Assembly (NCBI GenBank): GCA_045104975.1
Contig: JBGCCY010000168.1
Location: 1 to 64,000 of the forward strand
DNA length: 64,000 nucleotides
From: CAJQQY01 sp045104975
GTDB lineage: Bacteria > Bacteroidota > Bacteroidia > Chitinophagales > Saprospiraceae
Direction of reading: 5' to 3'
Shown: positions 35,147 through 44,968 of the stretch, in pieces
How positions within the stretch are numbered: position 1 is the stretch's first letter
How the letters are laid out: every line of letters starts with the position of its first letter
Position numbers and translations under genes: made by a program
The notes under the pieces: model-generated
What the model was told of the DNA's origin: nothing
Databases searched by the model: none
The model's input: only the letters and a program-made list of their open reading frames with translations

Positions 35147-37549
35147 TCATTCATCTTTTAAAATATTTACAGGGTTCGTTCTTGCTGCAAAATGAGTTTG
35201 TGAAAATATTGTTATAAAAGCTAGAAACAAGATAATTCCAACTCCAGTAGAAATCATCCAAAAAGTAATTTCCGTTCGAATAAGAAAATTTTGTAGCCAA
35301 AGATTCGAGAGAAAAACGGTCAACGGAACAGCTAGCAAAATTGCAATTCCTAAAAGAAGAAAAAATCCTTTCGCCAATTGCCAATTCAAATTTCGCTCAC
35401 TTGCGCCGAGTACTTTTCGAATACCAACTTCTTTCAGTCTTCCTTCCACCACATAAACTACCATTCCTAATAATCCTAAACAAGAAATCAGAATCGTCAA
35501 AAACCCTACAAAACCAATGATACTAGATCCGATTCGGAAAAATTTTGAAAGGTGATAAGCCCGATCATCCGTAAAAAAAGTAGTCATAGATTCTTGCGGA
35601 GAAATTTCATTTATCGCTTGATGGATCGACTGAATCGTTGCCGAAGTATTGGCTTCGCTCAAACTAATATTCGCTACGCCAAACTTATTTCCTAAGCGCA
35701 ATGCGAAGGGATTTAATTTTCCAAAATAAATATTTTCATAGTGAAAATCTTGCGTCACTCCGATGACAGTCAAAGCAACTGAGTCCATCAAAACAGAGGT
35801 TCCAAGCGCGGAGGCGGGAGAGTCAAATCCCATTTTGAGAATTGCTTTTTCATTAAGTAAAACAAATTGCTCACCTTGAGAATTTATGTTTTTCGGAAAA
35901 TCCTTACCTGCTAATAATTTGATTTCCATATTATCCAAATAGTTTTGGCTCACCATATTATAGGATAACTTTATGGAATCGGATTGGTCATTAAATGTCG
36001 CCATAGTCGATTGCATCCCTCTCAAAATAACTGCATTTGAAGAGGCTGAAACAGATTCTACGCCTTTCACTTGTTCTATTCTTTGGGCAAAAATTTCGTA
36101 GGGAACTTCGTTATTTAACCACACATTCATCTTGTTATCAATTCGAATTCCGAGGTCGGCCTCCAACACTTTTTTCTGTTGTTGAAGCACAATGATGACG
36201 GTAAGAATAAAAATCAAAGACAAGGCAAACTGAAAAGTAACCAACGTTTTACGGAATCTATTTTGTGAAAACATTTTCACGTTCGAGAGTTTTTGAATAG
36301 ATTGAAGTGGTTGGAATTTTGAAATATTAAAAGCTGGGAAAATCCCTGCAAACAATCCAACCAACAAACTAAATCCTAAAAAAATTAAATAAAGTTGAGG
36401 TGGTTTGGTCAGATAAAAAACTTCTTCCACAAACGGATCGAGTGCATAAAAAGCAGGAATCAATAATTCCAATAAACCAATCGCAACCAAAAATGATAAC
36501 ACCGAAATCAAAACCGCCTCGCCTAAAAATTGAGTGATAATATCTGACTTCCGAGCACCAGCCACTTTTCGAATTCCAATTTCTTTGGCTCGTTTTAAAG
36601 ACCTCGCTACCGACAAGTTCATATAATTAAAACTCGCTGCCAACATGATGATAATTCCGAGAACGATTAAAAAATTTAAAACCATTATCGGTGTTCCAAC
36701 GCCTGGTTCATTTCCTAAGTCTCTCGTAGGCACAATATCGGCTAGTCCTTGCGACTCAAATAAATATTGATGCTTTTTATCTCGCAAGGTATAATCATTC
36801 GCTATTTTTGTAAGAGCATTGTTAAATGCGGGGCGATTATTTTTTTCGTCCAAAAGCACATAAACTAATCCTCTCCTAATATTATCATAATCGTAAATTT
36901 CAGATTTTTGTAATTCCTCTTTCGTCATCGCTTCGACGGTGGAGTATGACATCAAAAATTTAAATCGTAAATGCGAGCGCATCGGCGGAGTAGGCATAAT
37001 TCCAGTTACTCGGAATTTTCCTAAATCTGCAAATTCGATAATTTCGCCAATCAAATCTTTTCCTAAAACATTTTCCTTTACAAATTCTTCAGTCACCACC
37101 ATCGTTCGAGGTTCGAGAAGTGCTGTCGATTTATTTCCAGCAGTCCAACCAAAACTAAACACTTCCAAAAATTCGTGATCAACCATGTAGCCATTTTTAT
37201 TGGCAACGATTAATTCTTCATTTTGATAAAAATTGCCACCCATGTCTGCAACTCGAACAGTCTTCTCGACGAAGGGATAATTGTCTTTTAATTCTTCTGC
37301 TAATTGAAGAGAAGTAGTCGCCATATTTGCTTGACTAATTGGTCTACCATTTTCTTCTTTTGCAGAAATGACTCTAAAAATTTCGCCTTCTTTTTCATGA
37401 AAATTATCATATGAATATTGTTCATACAAAATCGTCATAATCAACATACAAACGGCAAGGCTTGTTGCTAACCCAAAAATATTGAGAGCAGAAAACAACT
37501 TGTTTTTGAACAGTTGTCGATAAGCTATTTTGAAATAATTTTTAATCAT
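35147..37549 (-). CDS. ABC transporter permease, array member 3
   Basis: 800 aa. Most divergent member of the left half. TM1 ALNIFGLATSLAVCMLIMTILYEQYSYD; coupling motifs RAKEIGIRKVAGAR near 319 and RLKEVGIRKVLGAS near 704. The segment after the second motif (NLNWQLAKGFFLLLGIAILLAVPLTVFL) lacks the LLSKDFLKLV pattern of most other members. The first periplasmic domain also differs (VRVADMGGNFYQNEELIVANKNG), suggesting a different ligand. Tail NPVNILKDE. Only 9 bp separate its start from the end of member 4, so translation is probably coupled. Confidence 0.92.
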   Translation of the reverse strand: MIKNYFKIAYRQLFKNKLFSALNIFGLATSLAVCMLIMTILYEQYSYDNFHEKEGEIFRVISAKEENGRPISQANMATTSLQLAEELKDNYPFVEKTVRVADMGGNFYQNEELIVANKNGYMVDHEFLEVFSFGWTAGNKSTALLEPRTMVVTEEFVKENVLGKDLIGEIIEFADLGKFRVTGIMPTPPMRSHLRFKFLMSYSTVEAMTKEELQKSEIYDYDNIRRGLVYVLLDEKNNRPAFNNALTKIANDYTLRDKKHQYLFESQGLADIVPTRDLGNEPGVGTPIMVLNFLIVLGIIIMLAASFNYMNLSVARSLKRAKEIGIRKVAGARKSDIITQFLGEAVLISVLSFLVAIGLLELLIPAFYALDPFVEEVFYLTKPPQLYLIFLGFSLLVGLFAGIFPAFNISKFQPLQSIQKLSNVKMFSQNRFRKTLVTFQFALSLIFILTVIIVLQQQKKVLEADLGIRIDNKMNVWLNNEVPYEIFAQRIEQVKGVESVSASSNAVILRGMQSTMATFNDQSDSIKLSYNMVSQNYLDNMEIKLLAGKDFPKNINSQGEQFVLLNEKAILKMGFDSPASALGTSVLMDSVALTVIGVTQDFHYENIYFGKLNPFALRLGNKFGVANISLSEANTSATIQSIHQAINEISPQESMTTFFTDDRAYHLSKFFRIGSSIIGFVGFLTILISCLGLLGMVVYVVEGRLKEVGIRKVLGASERNLNWQLAKGFFLLLGIAILLAVPLTVFLSNLWLQNFLIRTEITFWMISTGVGIILFLAFITIFSQTHFAARTNPVNILKDE

Positions 37550-37558
37550 AATTTATAT

Positions 37559-39928
37559 TTATTCGTTTTTTATAGTATCTACAGGATTCATTAATGCTGA
37601 TTTCAGACTTTGTGAGGCTACTGTGATAAAGGCTATTCCAATAGTAAAGACACCAGTTAGAGCAAACATCCAATAGTCCATTTCGATATGATAAGCAAAA
37701 CTGTTTAACCAGTTATTCATAAAATACCATGCAATAGGAATCGAAATAAATAAAGCAAAAACAATGAGTTGTAAAAAGTCTTTGGACAGCAAATGAACAA
37801 TACTTGTAACTGATGCACCGAGTACTTTTCGAATACCAATTTCCTTAATTCTTCTTTGAGCAGAAAAAGTGACTAAGCCGAATAATCCTAAGCAAGAAAT
37901 TAAAATGGCGATACCTGCAAAGTATTTAGAAAGAGTAGCGACTCGTTGTTCCGAAGCATATAAACTTTGATAGTTAGCATCTAAAAATTCAAATTCAAAA
38001 GGTAATCCATCATTGAATTTTTTATAAAACGCACTCAATTGAGCAATGGTTTCTCGTTCTGCCCCTGCTTGAATTTTCACGACCAAATCATTTCCTTTTG
38101 TTGTCAAATTAAAAAAACAAGGCTTCACTTTTTCATATAAAGATTCCATGTGGAAGTCTTTGACTACGCCTATAATTTGTTTGTCTTTCCCCCATTGTCG
38201 AACAGTTTTTCCAATTGGGTTTTTCACCCCCATCGTCTTAATAGCTGTTTCATTAAAAATGATTTTATCCTTTTCATCTCCAAATTTCTCAGAAAAAGAT
38301 CGACCTTCCAATAATTCAATATCAAGTAATTCAATTAAATCATAACCTACTGATAAATATTTAAATGGAGTTGAATTATCTTCTGTCAATCCTTCCCACT
38401 TTACTCCTATTGTACTTGAACTATTATTAATTAAATTACTTCGAACACTTGAGGCATTAACAACTCCAGAAATATTTTTTATTTCTTTTAAAAAACTATC
38501 AGAATCGTTAGCGAGTTTTCCATCTTTTTTAAAAATCAGAACTTGATCTTTATTGAAACCAAGATTTTTATTTTGGACAAATTGAATTTGATTATAAATA
38601 ACCGTTACTGAAATAATCAAAATAATGGAGATGGAAAATTGGAAAACAACCAATCCTTTTCTTGCCCAAACTTCACCTACTGACCGATTTATTTTTCCTT
38701 TAAAAATTGCAACTGGATTAAAACTCGATAAATATAAAGCAGGATAACTTCCTGAGATTACACCAGTCATAATGGTAATCCCTAAAATGCCAAAAATTAA
38801 TTCTGGGTCAAAAGAAACACCTATTTGCTTATCTGTTATTCCATTAAACTGGGGTAAAACCAATGCAACTAAAATCAATCCTATCACCAAAGAAATCAAA
38901 GTAAGTAAAATTGATTCCACCATGTATTGAGTAATTAAATAACTTCGACTGGCACCAATAACTTTTTTTACACCTACTTCTTTGGTTCGATGCATCGCCT
39001 TTGCCGTAGATAAATTCATAAAATTTATACAAGCAATTATTAATACAAATAAGGCGATAATAGAAAATAACCAAACGTATTCAATTCGTCCTCCAGCCTG
39101 TTTTCCATTTTCATATTTATTGTAAAGATGCTGATCTGAAAAAGGTCTGATAAAAAGAGATTGATATGCTTCACCAGTTTTTGTTTCTAAATACGGTTGC
39201 ATCTTTTGATTAAAATCAGCGAAGTTTGTTCCTTCCTCCAAAAGAATATATGTATCAGGTCCGCCGTAAGTCCACTTGTTCATATCTGGTTGGCTATCCA
39301 ACATCAAATCAAAATTAAAAACGAGATCAAACTGCTGCGTGGCATTCGTGGGAGGTTTTTGAAAGACACCTGAGATATTATAAATACCACTAAATGGATC
39401 TTTCTCATAATTGATCGTTTTGCCAATAAGATTAGTCGTCGTCCCAAATACTTTTTTTGCAAACTGATCAGAAATTAATACTTCATTTTTCGTTTTTAAA
39501 ACTTGATTTTTATCTCCTTCTAAAAAATGGTAAGAAAACATTTGGAAAAAATCAGGTTGAGTAAATAAATCCATTGCCTTTAAATGACTCTCACCAATTT
39601 TGACAATTCCTTTTTGAGCATCCGGCTCAAAGAAGCAACTCGTTGCTAATTTTACTTCAGGCATCTCAGTTTTCATTGCCGCAGCCAGAGGAGCTGGAGT
39701 CCATTTAAACGTAAGCGTTTCACCATTCGAAGTTTTGGCTTGCTTCATCACTTGAAATAACTGAGCATCTTTTTCATGAAACTTATCTACACTCAATTCA
39801 TCGTATACCCATAGGAAAATTAATAAGGCACAAGCCAAGCCAGTCGATAATCCGATTAGGTTAATAAAAAAAGTGCTTTTATTTCGAAGACTATTTCGAT
39901 AAGCGAGTTTTAAATGATGCTTTACCAT
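37559..39928 (-). CDS. ABC transporter permease, array member 4
   Basis: 789 aa. Belongs to a subgroup (members 4 and 9-13) with TM1 of the form FINLIGLSTGLACALLIFLWVYDE and DKFHEKDAQLFQV directly after it, and with Val-Lys-Lys in the first coupling motif (RTKEVGVKKVIGAS, near 310) instead of Ile-Arg-Lys. The second is standard, RIKEIGIRKVLGAS near 696. Tail NPVDTIKNE. The gap to member 5 is 31 bp. It lies apart from the rest of its subgroup, which suggests reshuffling of array order. Confidence 0.92.
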   Translation of the reverse strand: MVKHHLKLAYRNSLRNKSTFFINLIGLSTGLACALLIFLWVYDELSVDKFHEKDAQLFQVMKQAKTSNGETLTFKWTPAPLAAAMKTEMPEVKLATSCFFEPDAQKGIVKIGESHLKAMDLFTQPDFFQMFSYHFLEGDKNQVLKTKNEVLISDQFAKKVFGTTTNLIGKTINYEKDPFSGIYNISGVFQKPPTNATQQFDLVFNFDLMLDSQPDMNKWTYGGPDTYILLEEGTNFADFNQKMQPYLETKTGEAYQSLFIRPFSDQHLYNKYENGKQAGGRIEYVWLFSIIALFVLIIACINFMNLSTAKAMHRTKEVGVKKVIGASRSYLITQYMVESILLTLISLVIGLILVALVLPQFNGITDKQIGVSFDPELIFGILGITIMTGVISGSYPALYLSSFNPVAIFKGKINRSVGEVWARKGLVVFQFSISIILIISVTVIYNQIQFVQNKNLGFNKDQVLIFKKDGKLANDSDSFLKEIKNISGVVNASSVRSNLINNSSSTIGVKWEGLTEDNSTPFKYLSVGYDLIELLDIELLEGRSFSEKFGDEKDKIIFNETAIKTMGVKNPIGKTVRQWGKDKQIIGVVKDFHMESLYEKVKPCFFNLTTKGNDLVVKIQAGAERETIAQLSAFYKKFNDGLPFEFEFLDANYQSLYASEQRVATLSKYFAGIAILISCLGLFGLVTFSAQRRIKEIGIRKVLGASVTSIVHLLSKDFLQLIVFALFISIPIAWYFMNNWLNSFAYHIEMDYWMFALTGVFTIGIAFITVASQSLKSALMNPVDTIKNE

Positions 39929-39959
39929 ATTTCTTTTTTATTTAAAAATCTCAACAAGA

Positions 39960-42374
39960 TTATTCGTTTTTCAAACTATCTACAGGGTTCGTCAATGCCG
40001 CTTTCAAACTTTGTGAGCTTACTGTTATAAAAGCAACCACAATCGAAACAATTCCTGCTAAAGCAAAAACCCACCATTGGATTTCAACCCGATACGCAAA
40101 ATCTTGCAACCAATTATTCATGACGTACCAAGCAACAGGAGTCGCAATGACTAAAGCAATAAAAACTAATTTTAAAAAATCTTTGGATAGTAAACTAACG
40201 ATACCGATAGCAGAAGCACCTAGTACTTTTCGGATTCCGATTTCCTTAGTTCGTTGTTGGATGATAAAAGTGGACAATGCCAATAATCCTAAACATGCAA
40301 TCAAAATAGAAAGAATCGTAGCAATCAAAAGTATCTGACTTAACCGTTGTTCACTCTCATAAATACTAGCAAAATGTTCATCCATAAATTGATAATCAAA
40401 TGGACGATCTTTGATATAAGTATTCCATTTCTGTTCTATTTGAGGTAAAACAGTTTTTAAATTTGATGGACTGATTTTTACTGAAAGAACTGAAGTGGTA
40501 TTGGATGCTTGGAAACAAATAGGAGTGATAGCATTGCGTAAAGTATTATGATGAATATCTTTGATGACTCCAACTACTATACCTTTACCTTCCAAACCTA
40601 AAGTTGCTCTAACCACTTCTTTTCCGATAGGGTCATCTGTCCAACCTACTCTTTTTATAAATGATTCATTGACTACATATTCTCTTTCACTTACGGCCCC
40701 TACTGGTGTTGGTGCTTGTCCTGCAATAAATTCCATTTTATAAAAATCAAAATAGTTAGGTTCTACTCGAGTAATTTCCATAGGATAAGTATCCCATTCA
40801 TTGGTTTCTTGATTGCGAACAGCAACTCCGTTTTGGTTTTCAAAAGTTCCTAAAATAGCATTACTTCCACTTAACTCAATCACTCCGGGAATGGATGATA
40901 TTTCTTTTTTCATTTCAGTAGAATGCATCCAATTGCCATTACCTAAATTCACATTTACCACTTGGTCATATTGAAAACCTAATTCTTTAGCTTGTAAAAA
41001 ATTTAATTGCTGATAACAAATCATAGATCCAATAATCAACATTCCTGAAAGTACAAATTGTAACACAACGAGTCGTTGAATAAAAGGTCGCTTGATGGAA
41101 ATGGAAGTCCCCAACCTTCGAAATGTTTCAACTGCCGAAAAACGAGCAGCTTGAATAGCGGGATATAATCCTGACAGAACCCCCAACATTATAATTGCAA
41201 AAATATAAATCCCAAAAGTGGAAAGACTAAATACCAAATCAATGTCTCTTCCGAGAAGTAAAAGAAATGGCTCACATAAAAACCATATTAATAATAAGGA
41301 CAATGCACCACTAATAACAGCCATCAATATTGCCTCTCCTAAGAACTGAAATAAAACATTGGAACGATTAGCTCCTAAAGCTTTTCGAACTCCAATCTCT
41401 CGTACTCTTCGCATACCCAAAACAGTTGAAAGATTTGCAAAATTGACACTACTAATCAATAAAATAAATAGCGCAATTAAACCTAAAATTTGTAAATACT
41501 TTCGATTGGATTTTTGAAAATTATTATTGTCAAAAGCTAATTGACTTGAGTCTAGATGTATCTCTTTAAATGCTTGCAAAGTCAATCCAATCATATCATG
41601 TCCCGGCATTTCTTTTTCCAAAAAAGTTGGAAATTTCGCTGCGACTTGTTGGGGTTTTTGAGAGGAGGAACGAAGTTGTAAATAGGTATTCGTACTCACA
41701 CCATGCCATTGGTTACCAACATCCATTCCTTCAAACTGGCGACCATCAAGAGTAGTCAACGCCTCAAATTGAAGATGACTATTAGCAGGGAGATCATCAA
41801 AAACGGCCGCAATAATAAACTGTTCGGTGGTATCATTTCCAGAGGCAAGCGTATAAGTATACTCCAAAGAATTACCTACCGGGTTTTCCATCCCAAATAA
41901 ATCTTCGCTGATCTGACGAGTAATTAAAATGTTTTCTAATTTATCAAAAGCATCTTCAGGGTTACCGTGCAAAAGTTTATAATTAAAAAAAGAAAAGAAG
42001 CTGGAATCCGCTTGAAGGCTTTTTTCAATGGTTGTTTCTTTTCCATTTGCTCGACACGTAAAATTCATATTATGCGTCATGATTCTTAAATAATCCTCCA
42101 CGTCACTACTCTCTCTTTGCAGATATGGCCCCATCATTGGAGATGCCATAGCCGTTTGATTTTCAGGCGAGTTAGGATATTTAAACGTGGTATTAAGTCG
42201 ATATAAATTCTCTTGGTTTTGGTTCGAAGTATCGAAACTATATTCAAACTGTAAAAAAAGAATGATCAAAGTACTCACAGCTAAACTTACTGATAAGCCA
42301 AAAATATTGATAGAAGTTATGCTAGCATTCTTCAAGAGATTTCTCCAGATGAGTTTTACGTTTGTTATATTCAT
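39960..42374 (-). CDS. ABC transporter permease, array member 5
   Basis: 804 aa. First coupling motif RVREIGVRKALGAN near 321, second RTKEIGIRKVLGAS near 706. Periplasmic domain 1 is distinctive (MTHNMNFTCRANGKETTIEKSLQADSSFFSFFN) and carries a Cys. TM6-8 are close in sequence to member 1 (WWVFALAGIVSIVVAFITVSSQSLKAAL). Tail NPVDSLKNE. The upstream gap of 65 bp contains half of the GATTATGGATT repeat family. Confidence 0.92.
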   Translation of the reverse strand: MNITNVKLIWRNLLKNASITSINIFGLSVSLAVSTLIILFLQFEYSFDTSNQNQENLYRLNTTFKYPNSPENQTAMASPMMGPYLQRESSDVEDYLRIMTHNMNFTCRANGKETTIEKSLQADSSFFSFFNYKLLHGNPEDAFDKLENILITRQISEDLFGMENPVGNSLEYTYTLASGNDTTEQFIIAAVFDDLPANSHLQFEALTTLDGRQFEGMDVGNQWHGVSTNTYLQLRSSSQKPQQVAAKFPTFLEKEMPGHDMIGLTLQAFKEIHLDSSQLAFDNNNFQKSNRKYLQILGLIALFILLISSVNFANLSTVLGMRRVREIGVRKALGANRSNVLFQFLGEAILMAVISGALSLLLIWFLCEPFLLLLGRDIDLVFSLSTFGIYIFAIIMLGVLSGLYPAIQAARFSAVETFRRLGTSISIKRPFIQRLVVLQFVLSGMLIIGSMICYQQLNFLQAKELGFQYDQVVNVNLGNGNWMHSTEMKKEISSIPGVIELSGSNAILGTFENQNGVAVRNQETNEWDTYPMEITRVEPNYFDFYKMEFIAGQAPTPVGAVSEREYVVNESFIKRVGWTDDPIGKEVVRATLGLEGKGIVVGVIKDIHHNTLRNAITPICFQASNTTSVLSVKISPSNLKTVLPQIEQKWNTYIKDRPFDYQFMDEHFASIYESEQRLSQILLIATILSILIACLGLLALSTFIIQQRTKEIGIRKVLGASAIGIVSLLSKDFLKLVFIALVIATPVAWYVMNNWLQDFAYRVEIQWWVFALAGIVSIVVAFITVSSQSLKAALTNPVDSLKNE

Positions 42375-42439
42375 TTTTTTATTTTTTAAGACATTAGATG
42401 CAGGATGATGAATTCTCCTCCATAATCCATAATCAAGTT

Positions 42440-44878
42440 TTATTCACTTCGTAAACTTTCCATTGGATTGGATAATGCCGCTCTCAACGATTGAAGTCCA
42501 ACTGTGGTAAAAGCAATTACCACCGCTAACAATCCAGCTAAAACTATCATCCACCATTCCATTTCGATGCGATATTCAAAACCATTGAGCCACTCACTCA
42601 TTTGCAACCAAGCAATTGGGGCCGCAATCAATAATCCAATAATGACATAAAGTAAAAAGCTTTTGGATAATGTAAATACAATGTTAGGAATGGAAGCACC
42701 GAGTACTTTTCGAATCCCAATTTCTTTCATGCGTTGCTCCGTCATAAATGTAGCCAATGCTAATAATCCAAGACAAGCAATAAAAATTGCCAGGATGGAA
42801 AAGATAGAAAAGAGTTTTCCAATACGATCTTCAGCGATATACATTTTGGCAAAACGATCATCTAAAAAATCATATCGAAATGGTTGAGTCGGAGCAAAAC
42901 TTTTCCAAACAGTTTCAGTTTTAGCGATCAACTTATCCATTTCTACTGCTGTCGTTTTTACTGAAACGACGGAACTACTCATGCCCATAAAAAATCCTAA
43001 GTCTGCCACTTTCCCTTTAAGCGAATCAAAATTAAAATCTTCGACGACACCGATAACCGTATATTTTTTATCATCAAAAGGATTTGCAAGAATTTGCCCA
43101 ATGGGATTTTCCGTAAAACCGAATGAGCGAACGGCTGTCTCATTAAGGATTATACTCAAGGTATCAGTCAACATTTCTTGTTTGAAATTTCGACCTTTAA
43201 TCAAATTCATTCCCAACGTATTAAAATAATCTTCATCAATACTCCATCGCTGGATAATTACGAGATCATCTCCTCCTGGTTTTCCTTTTGGAAAAAACCC
43301 GACTGAATTTCTTCGTCCACCATCAAGTGGCAAATAAGAACTAATCGTTGCATTTTTTGCTTCAGGTAGTTTTTTAATTGCATCTTTGAACGCAGGTAAC
43401 TGGTCAAAAATAGTATTCGTATCTTCAATTAAAAGCACCTGCTCTTTTTCAAATCCGAGGTGTTTATTTTTGATAAATGACATTTGCTGATACACGACCA
43501 TCGTACCAACGATGAGTCCGATAGAGATAGCAAATTGAAAAACAACTAGTCCACTTCGCAACATTCCACTTTTGTTTCCTGTACTTAATTTTCCTTTTAA
43601 AACTTTGACTGGCTCAAAAGCAGATAAATAAAATGAAGGATACAAACCTGCTAAAACCCCAATGAGTACCGCACTTCCAAGCATCACAGGAATAAAACCA
43701 ATTGACAAAAATGGAATATTCAACGACTTGCCAGAAAGGTCATTAAATAATGGCATCAACGTAAATGCGACTCCTGTTCCAATTAAAAATGCCGCCGCAC
43801 TCATCAATATAGATTCACTCAAAAATTGACTCACTAATTGCTTCTGATGTGAACCTAATACTTTTCGAAGTCCTACTTCTTTAGCTCGATTAGCAGAACG
43901 TGCAGTCGATAAATTGACAAAATTCACCAACGCAATTAATAAAATAAATAAAGCAATGATGCCAAATATTTTAACTTGCTTGATGTCTCCTTGAGGCTCA
44001 TATGGTTGAGTATATTCTGTCGAACGAAGGTGAATATCGGTAACTGGTTGGAGAACCATTTTTATTCCTCGCCCAGTACTGACGAGTTCCGCCAAGTCGG
44101 TATTGAGTTCACTCTTATATTGAGGAGCGAAATTTTTCACGACAAAATTTTCTAATTTTGCTTCCAATTCTTCTGGAGTCGTGCCGTCTTCCAAAGTGAC
44201 ATAAGTATAATAATTATTCCAAACCCAAGTTGTTGATTTTGAGTTATCTAAGGTATTTAGCGACATAAAAAAATCATAATGAAAATGACTTTGGTCACGA
44301 ATGTTTTCCATAACTCCCGTGATGGTATAGGTTTGTTCTTTTTCATTATTAAAAATTAAAGTCTTGCCAACAGGGTTTTCATTTTGAAAATATTTTTTAG
44401 CAATCTTCTCCGTAATTACAATGTTATAAGGTTCTTTTAGAATAGTTTTTTGGTCTCCAGAAATAAGCGGCAAGTCAAATAATTCAAATAATTCTTGGTC
44501 AGCATATACAAAACCGTCTTCATAAAATCCTTCTTTTTCACCTGCCTTTCGAATAATATTATTTCCCGCATTATAAAAATGAGGATTGATTCGAGCAGCT
44601 TTTTTTATTTCAGGAATTTCATCTACTAACGTCGAAGCCATAATTGGAGGTCCAGCTGCACCGATTCCTTTGTAATCTTTAAAGTCAGAATTACGGGCTA
44701 CTCGATATAAATTTTCTACATTCGGATGATGTTGATCATAGCTTAATTCATCCTTTATAAATAAAGCGATTAGTAAACAACAGGTCACCCCAATTGCCAA
44801 ACCTATGATATTGACTGAGCTATAAAACTTCTGTTTTTTGATTTGGCGGAACGCTATTTTTAGATGATTTTTTAACAT
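42440..44878 (-). CDS. ABC transporter permease, array member 6
   Basis: 812 aa, the longest member. TM1 SVNIIGLAIGVTCCLLIALFIKDELSYDQHH; coupling motifs RAKEVGLRKVLGSH near 328 and RMKEIGIRKVLGAS near 714. The second periplasmic domain includes SSYLPLDGGRRNSVGFFPKGKPGGDD, closely parallel to the SGYLPVPSYRSNSPL segment of member 8. Members 6 and 8 also share a first-domain FNYDFFVSL / FHYDFFMSL block, so they are a natural pair. Tail NPMESLRSE. Confidence 0.92.
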   Translation of the reverse strand: MLKNHLKIAFRQIKKQKFYSSVNIIGLAIGVTCCLLIALFIKDELSYDQHHPNVENLYRVARNSDFKDYKGIGAAGPPIMASTLVDEIPEIKKAARINPHFYNAGNNIIRKAGEKEGFYEDGFVYADQELFELFDLPLISGDQKTILKEPYNIVITEKIAKKYFQNENPVGKTLIFNNEKEQTYTITGVMENIRDQSHFHYDFFMSLNTLDNSKSTTWVWNNYYTYVTLEDGTTPEELEAKLENFVVKNFAPQYKSELNTDLAELVSTGRGIKMVLQPVTDIHLRSTEYTQPYEPQGDIKQVKIFGIIALFILLIALVNFVNLSTARSANRAKEVGLRKVLGSHQKQLVSQFLSESILMSAAAFLIGTGVAFTLMPLFNDLSGKSLNIPFLSIGFIPVMLGSAVLIGVLAGLYPSFYLSAFEPVKVLKGKLSTGNKSGMLRSGLVVFQFAISIGLIVGTMVVYQQMSFIKNKHLGFEKEQVLLIEDTNTIFDQLPAFKDAIKKLPEAKNATISSYLPLDGGRRNSVGFFPKGKPGGDDLVIIQRWSIDEDYFNTLGMNLIKGRNFKQEMLTDTLSIILNETAVRSFGFTENPIGQILANPFDDKKYTVIGVVEDFNFDSLKGKVADLGFFMGMSSSVVSVKTTAVEMDKLIAKTETVWKSFAPTQPFRYDFLDDRFAKMYIAEDRIGKLFSIFSILAIFIACLGLLALATFMTEQRMKEIGIRKVLGASIPNIVFTLSKSFLLYVIIGLLIAAPIAWLQMSEWLNGFEYRIEMEWWMIVLAGLLAVVIAFTTVGLQSLRAALSNPMESLRSE

Positions 44879-44909
44879 GGATCTTTTGATTATGGATTAT
44901 AGATCTAGG

Positions 44910-44955
44910 ATTATGGATTGACGATTGGGATAATTCTTAATCATGAATCCATAAT
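44910..44955. repeat. ATTATGGATT inverted repeat, array gap 6/7
   Basis: ATTATGGATT at 44910-44919 and AATCCATAAT at 44946-44955, perfect 10-bp arms, plus a direct GATTATGGATTATAG copy at 44888-44902. Confidence 0.65.
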
Positions 44956-44968
44956 TTTTAATCAATTT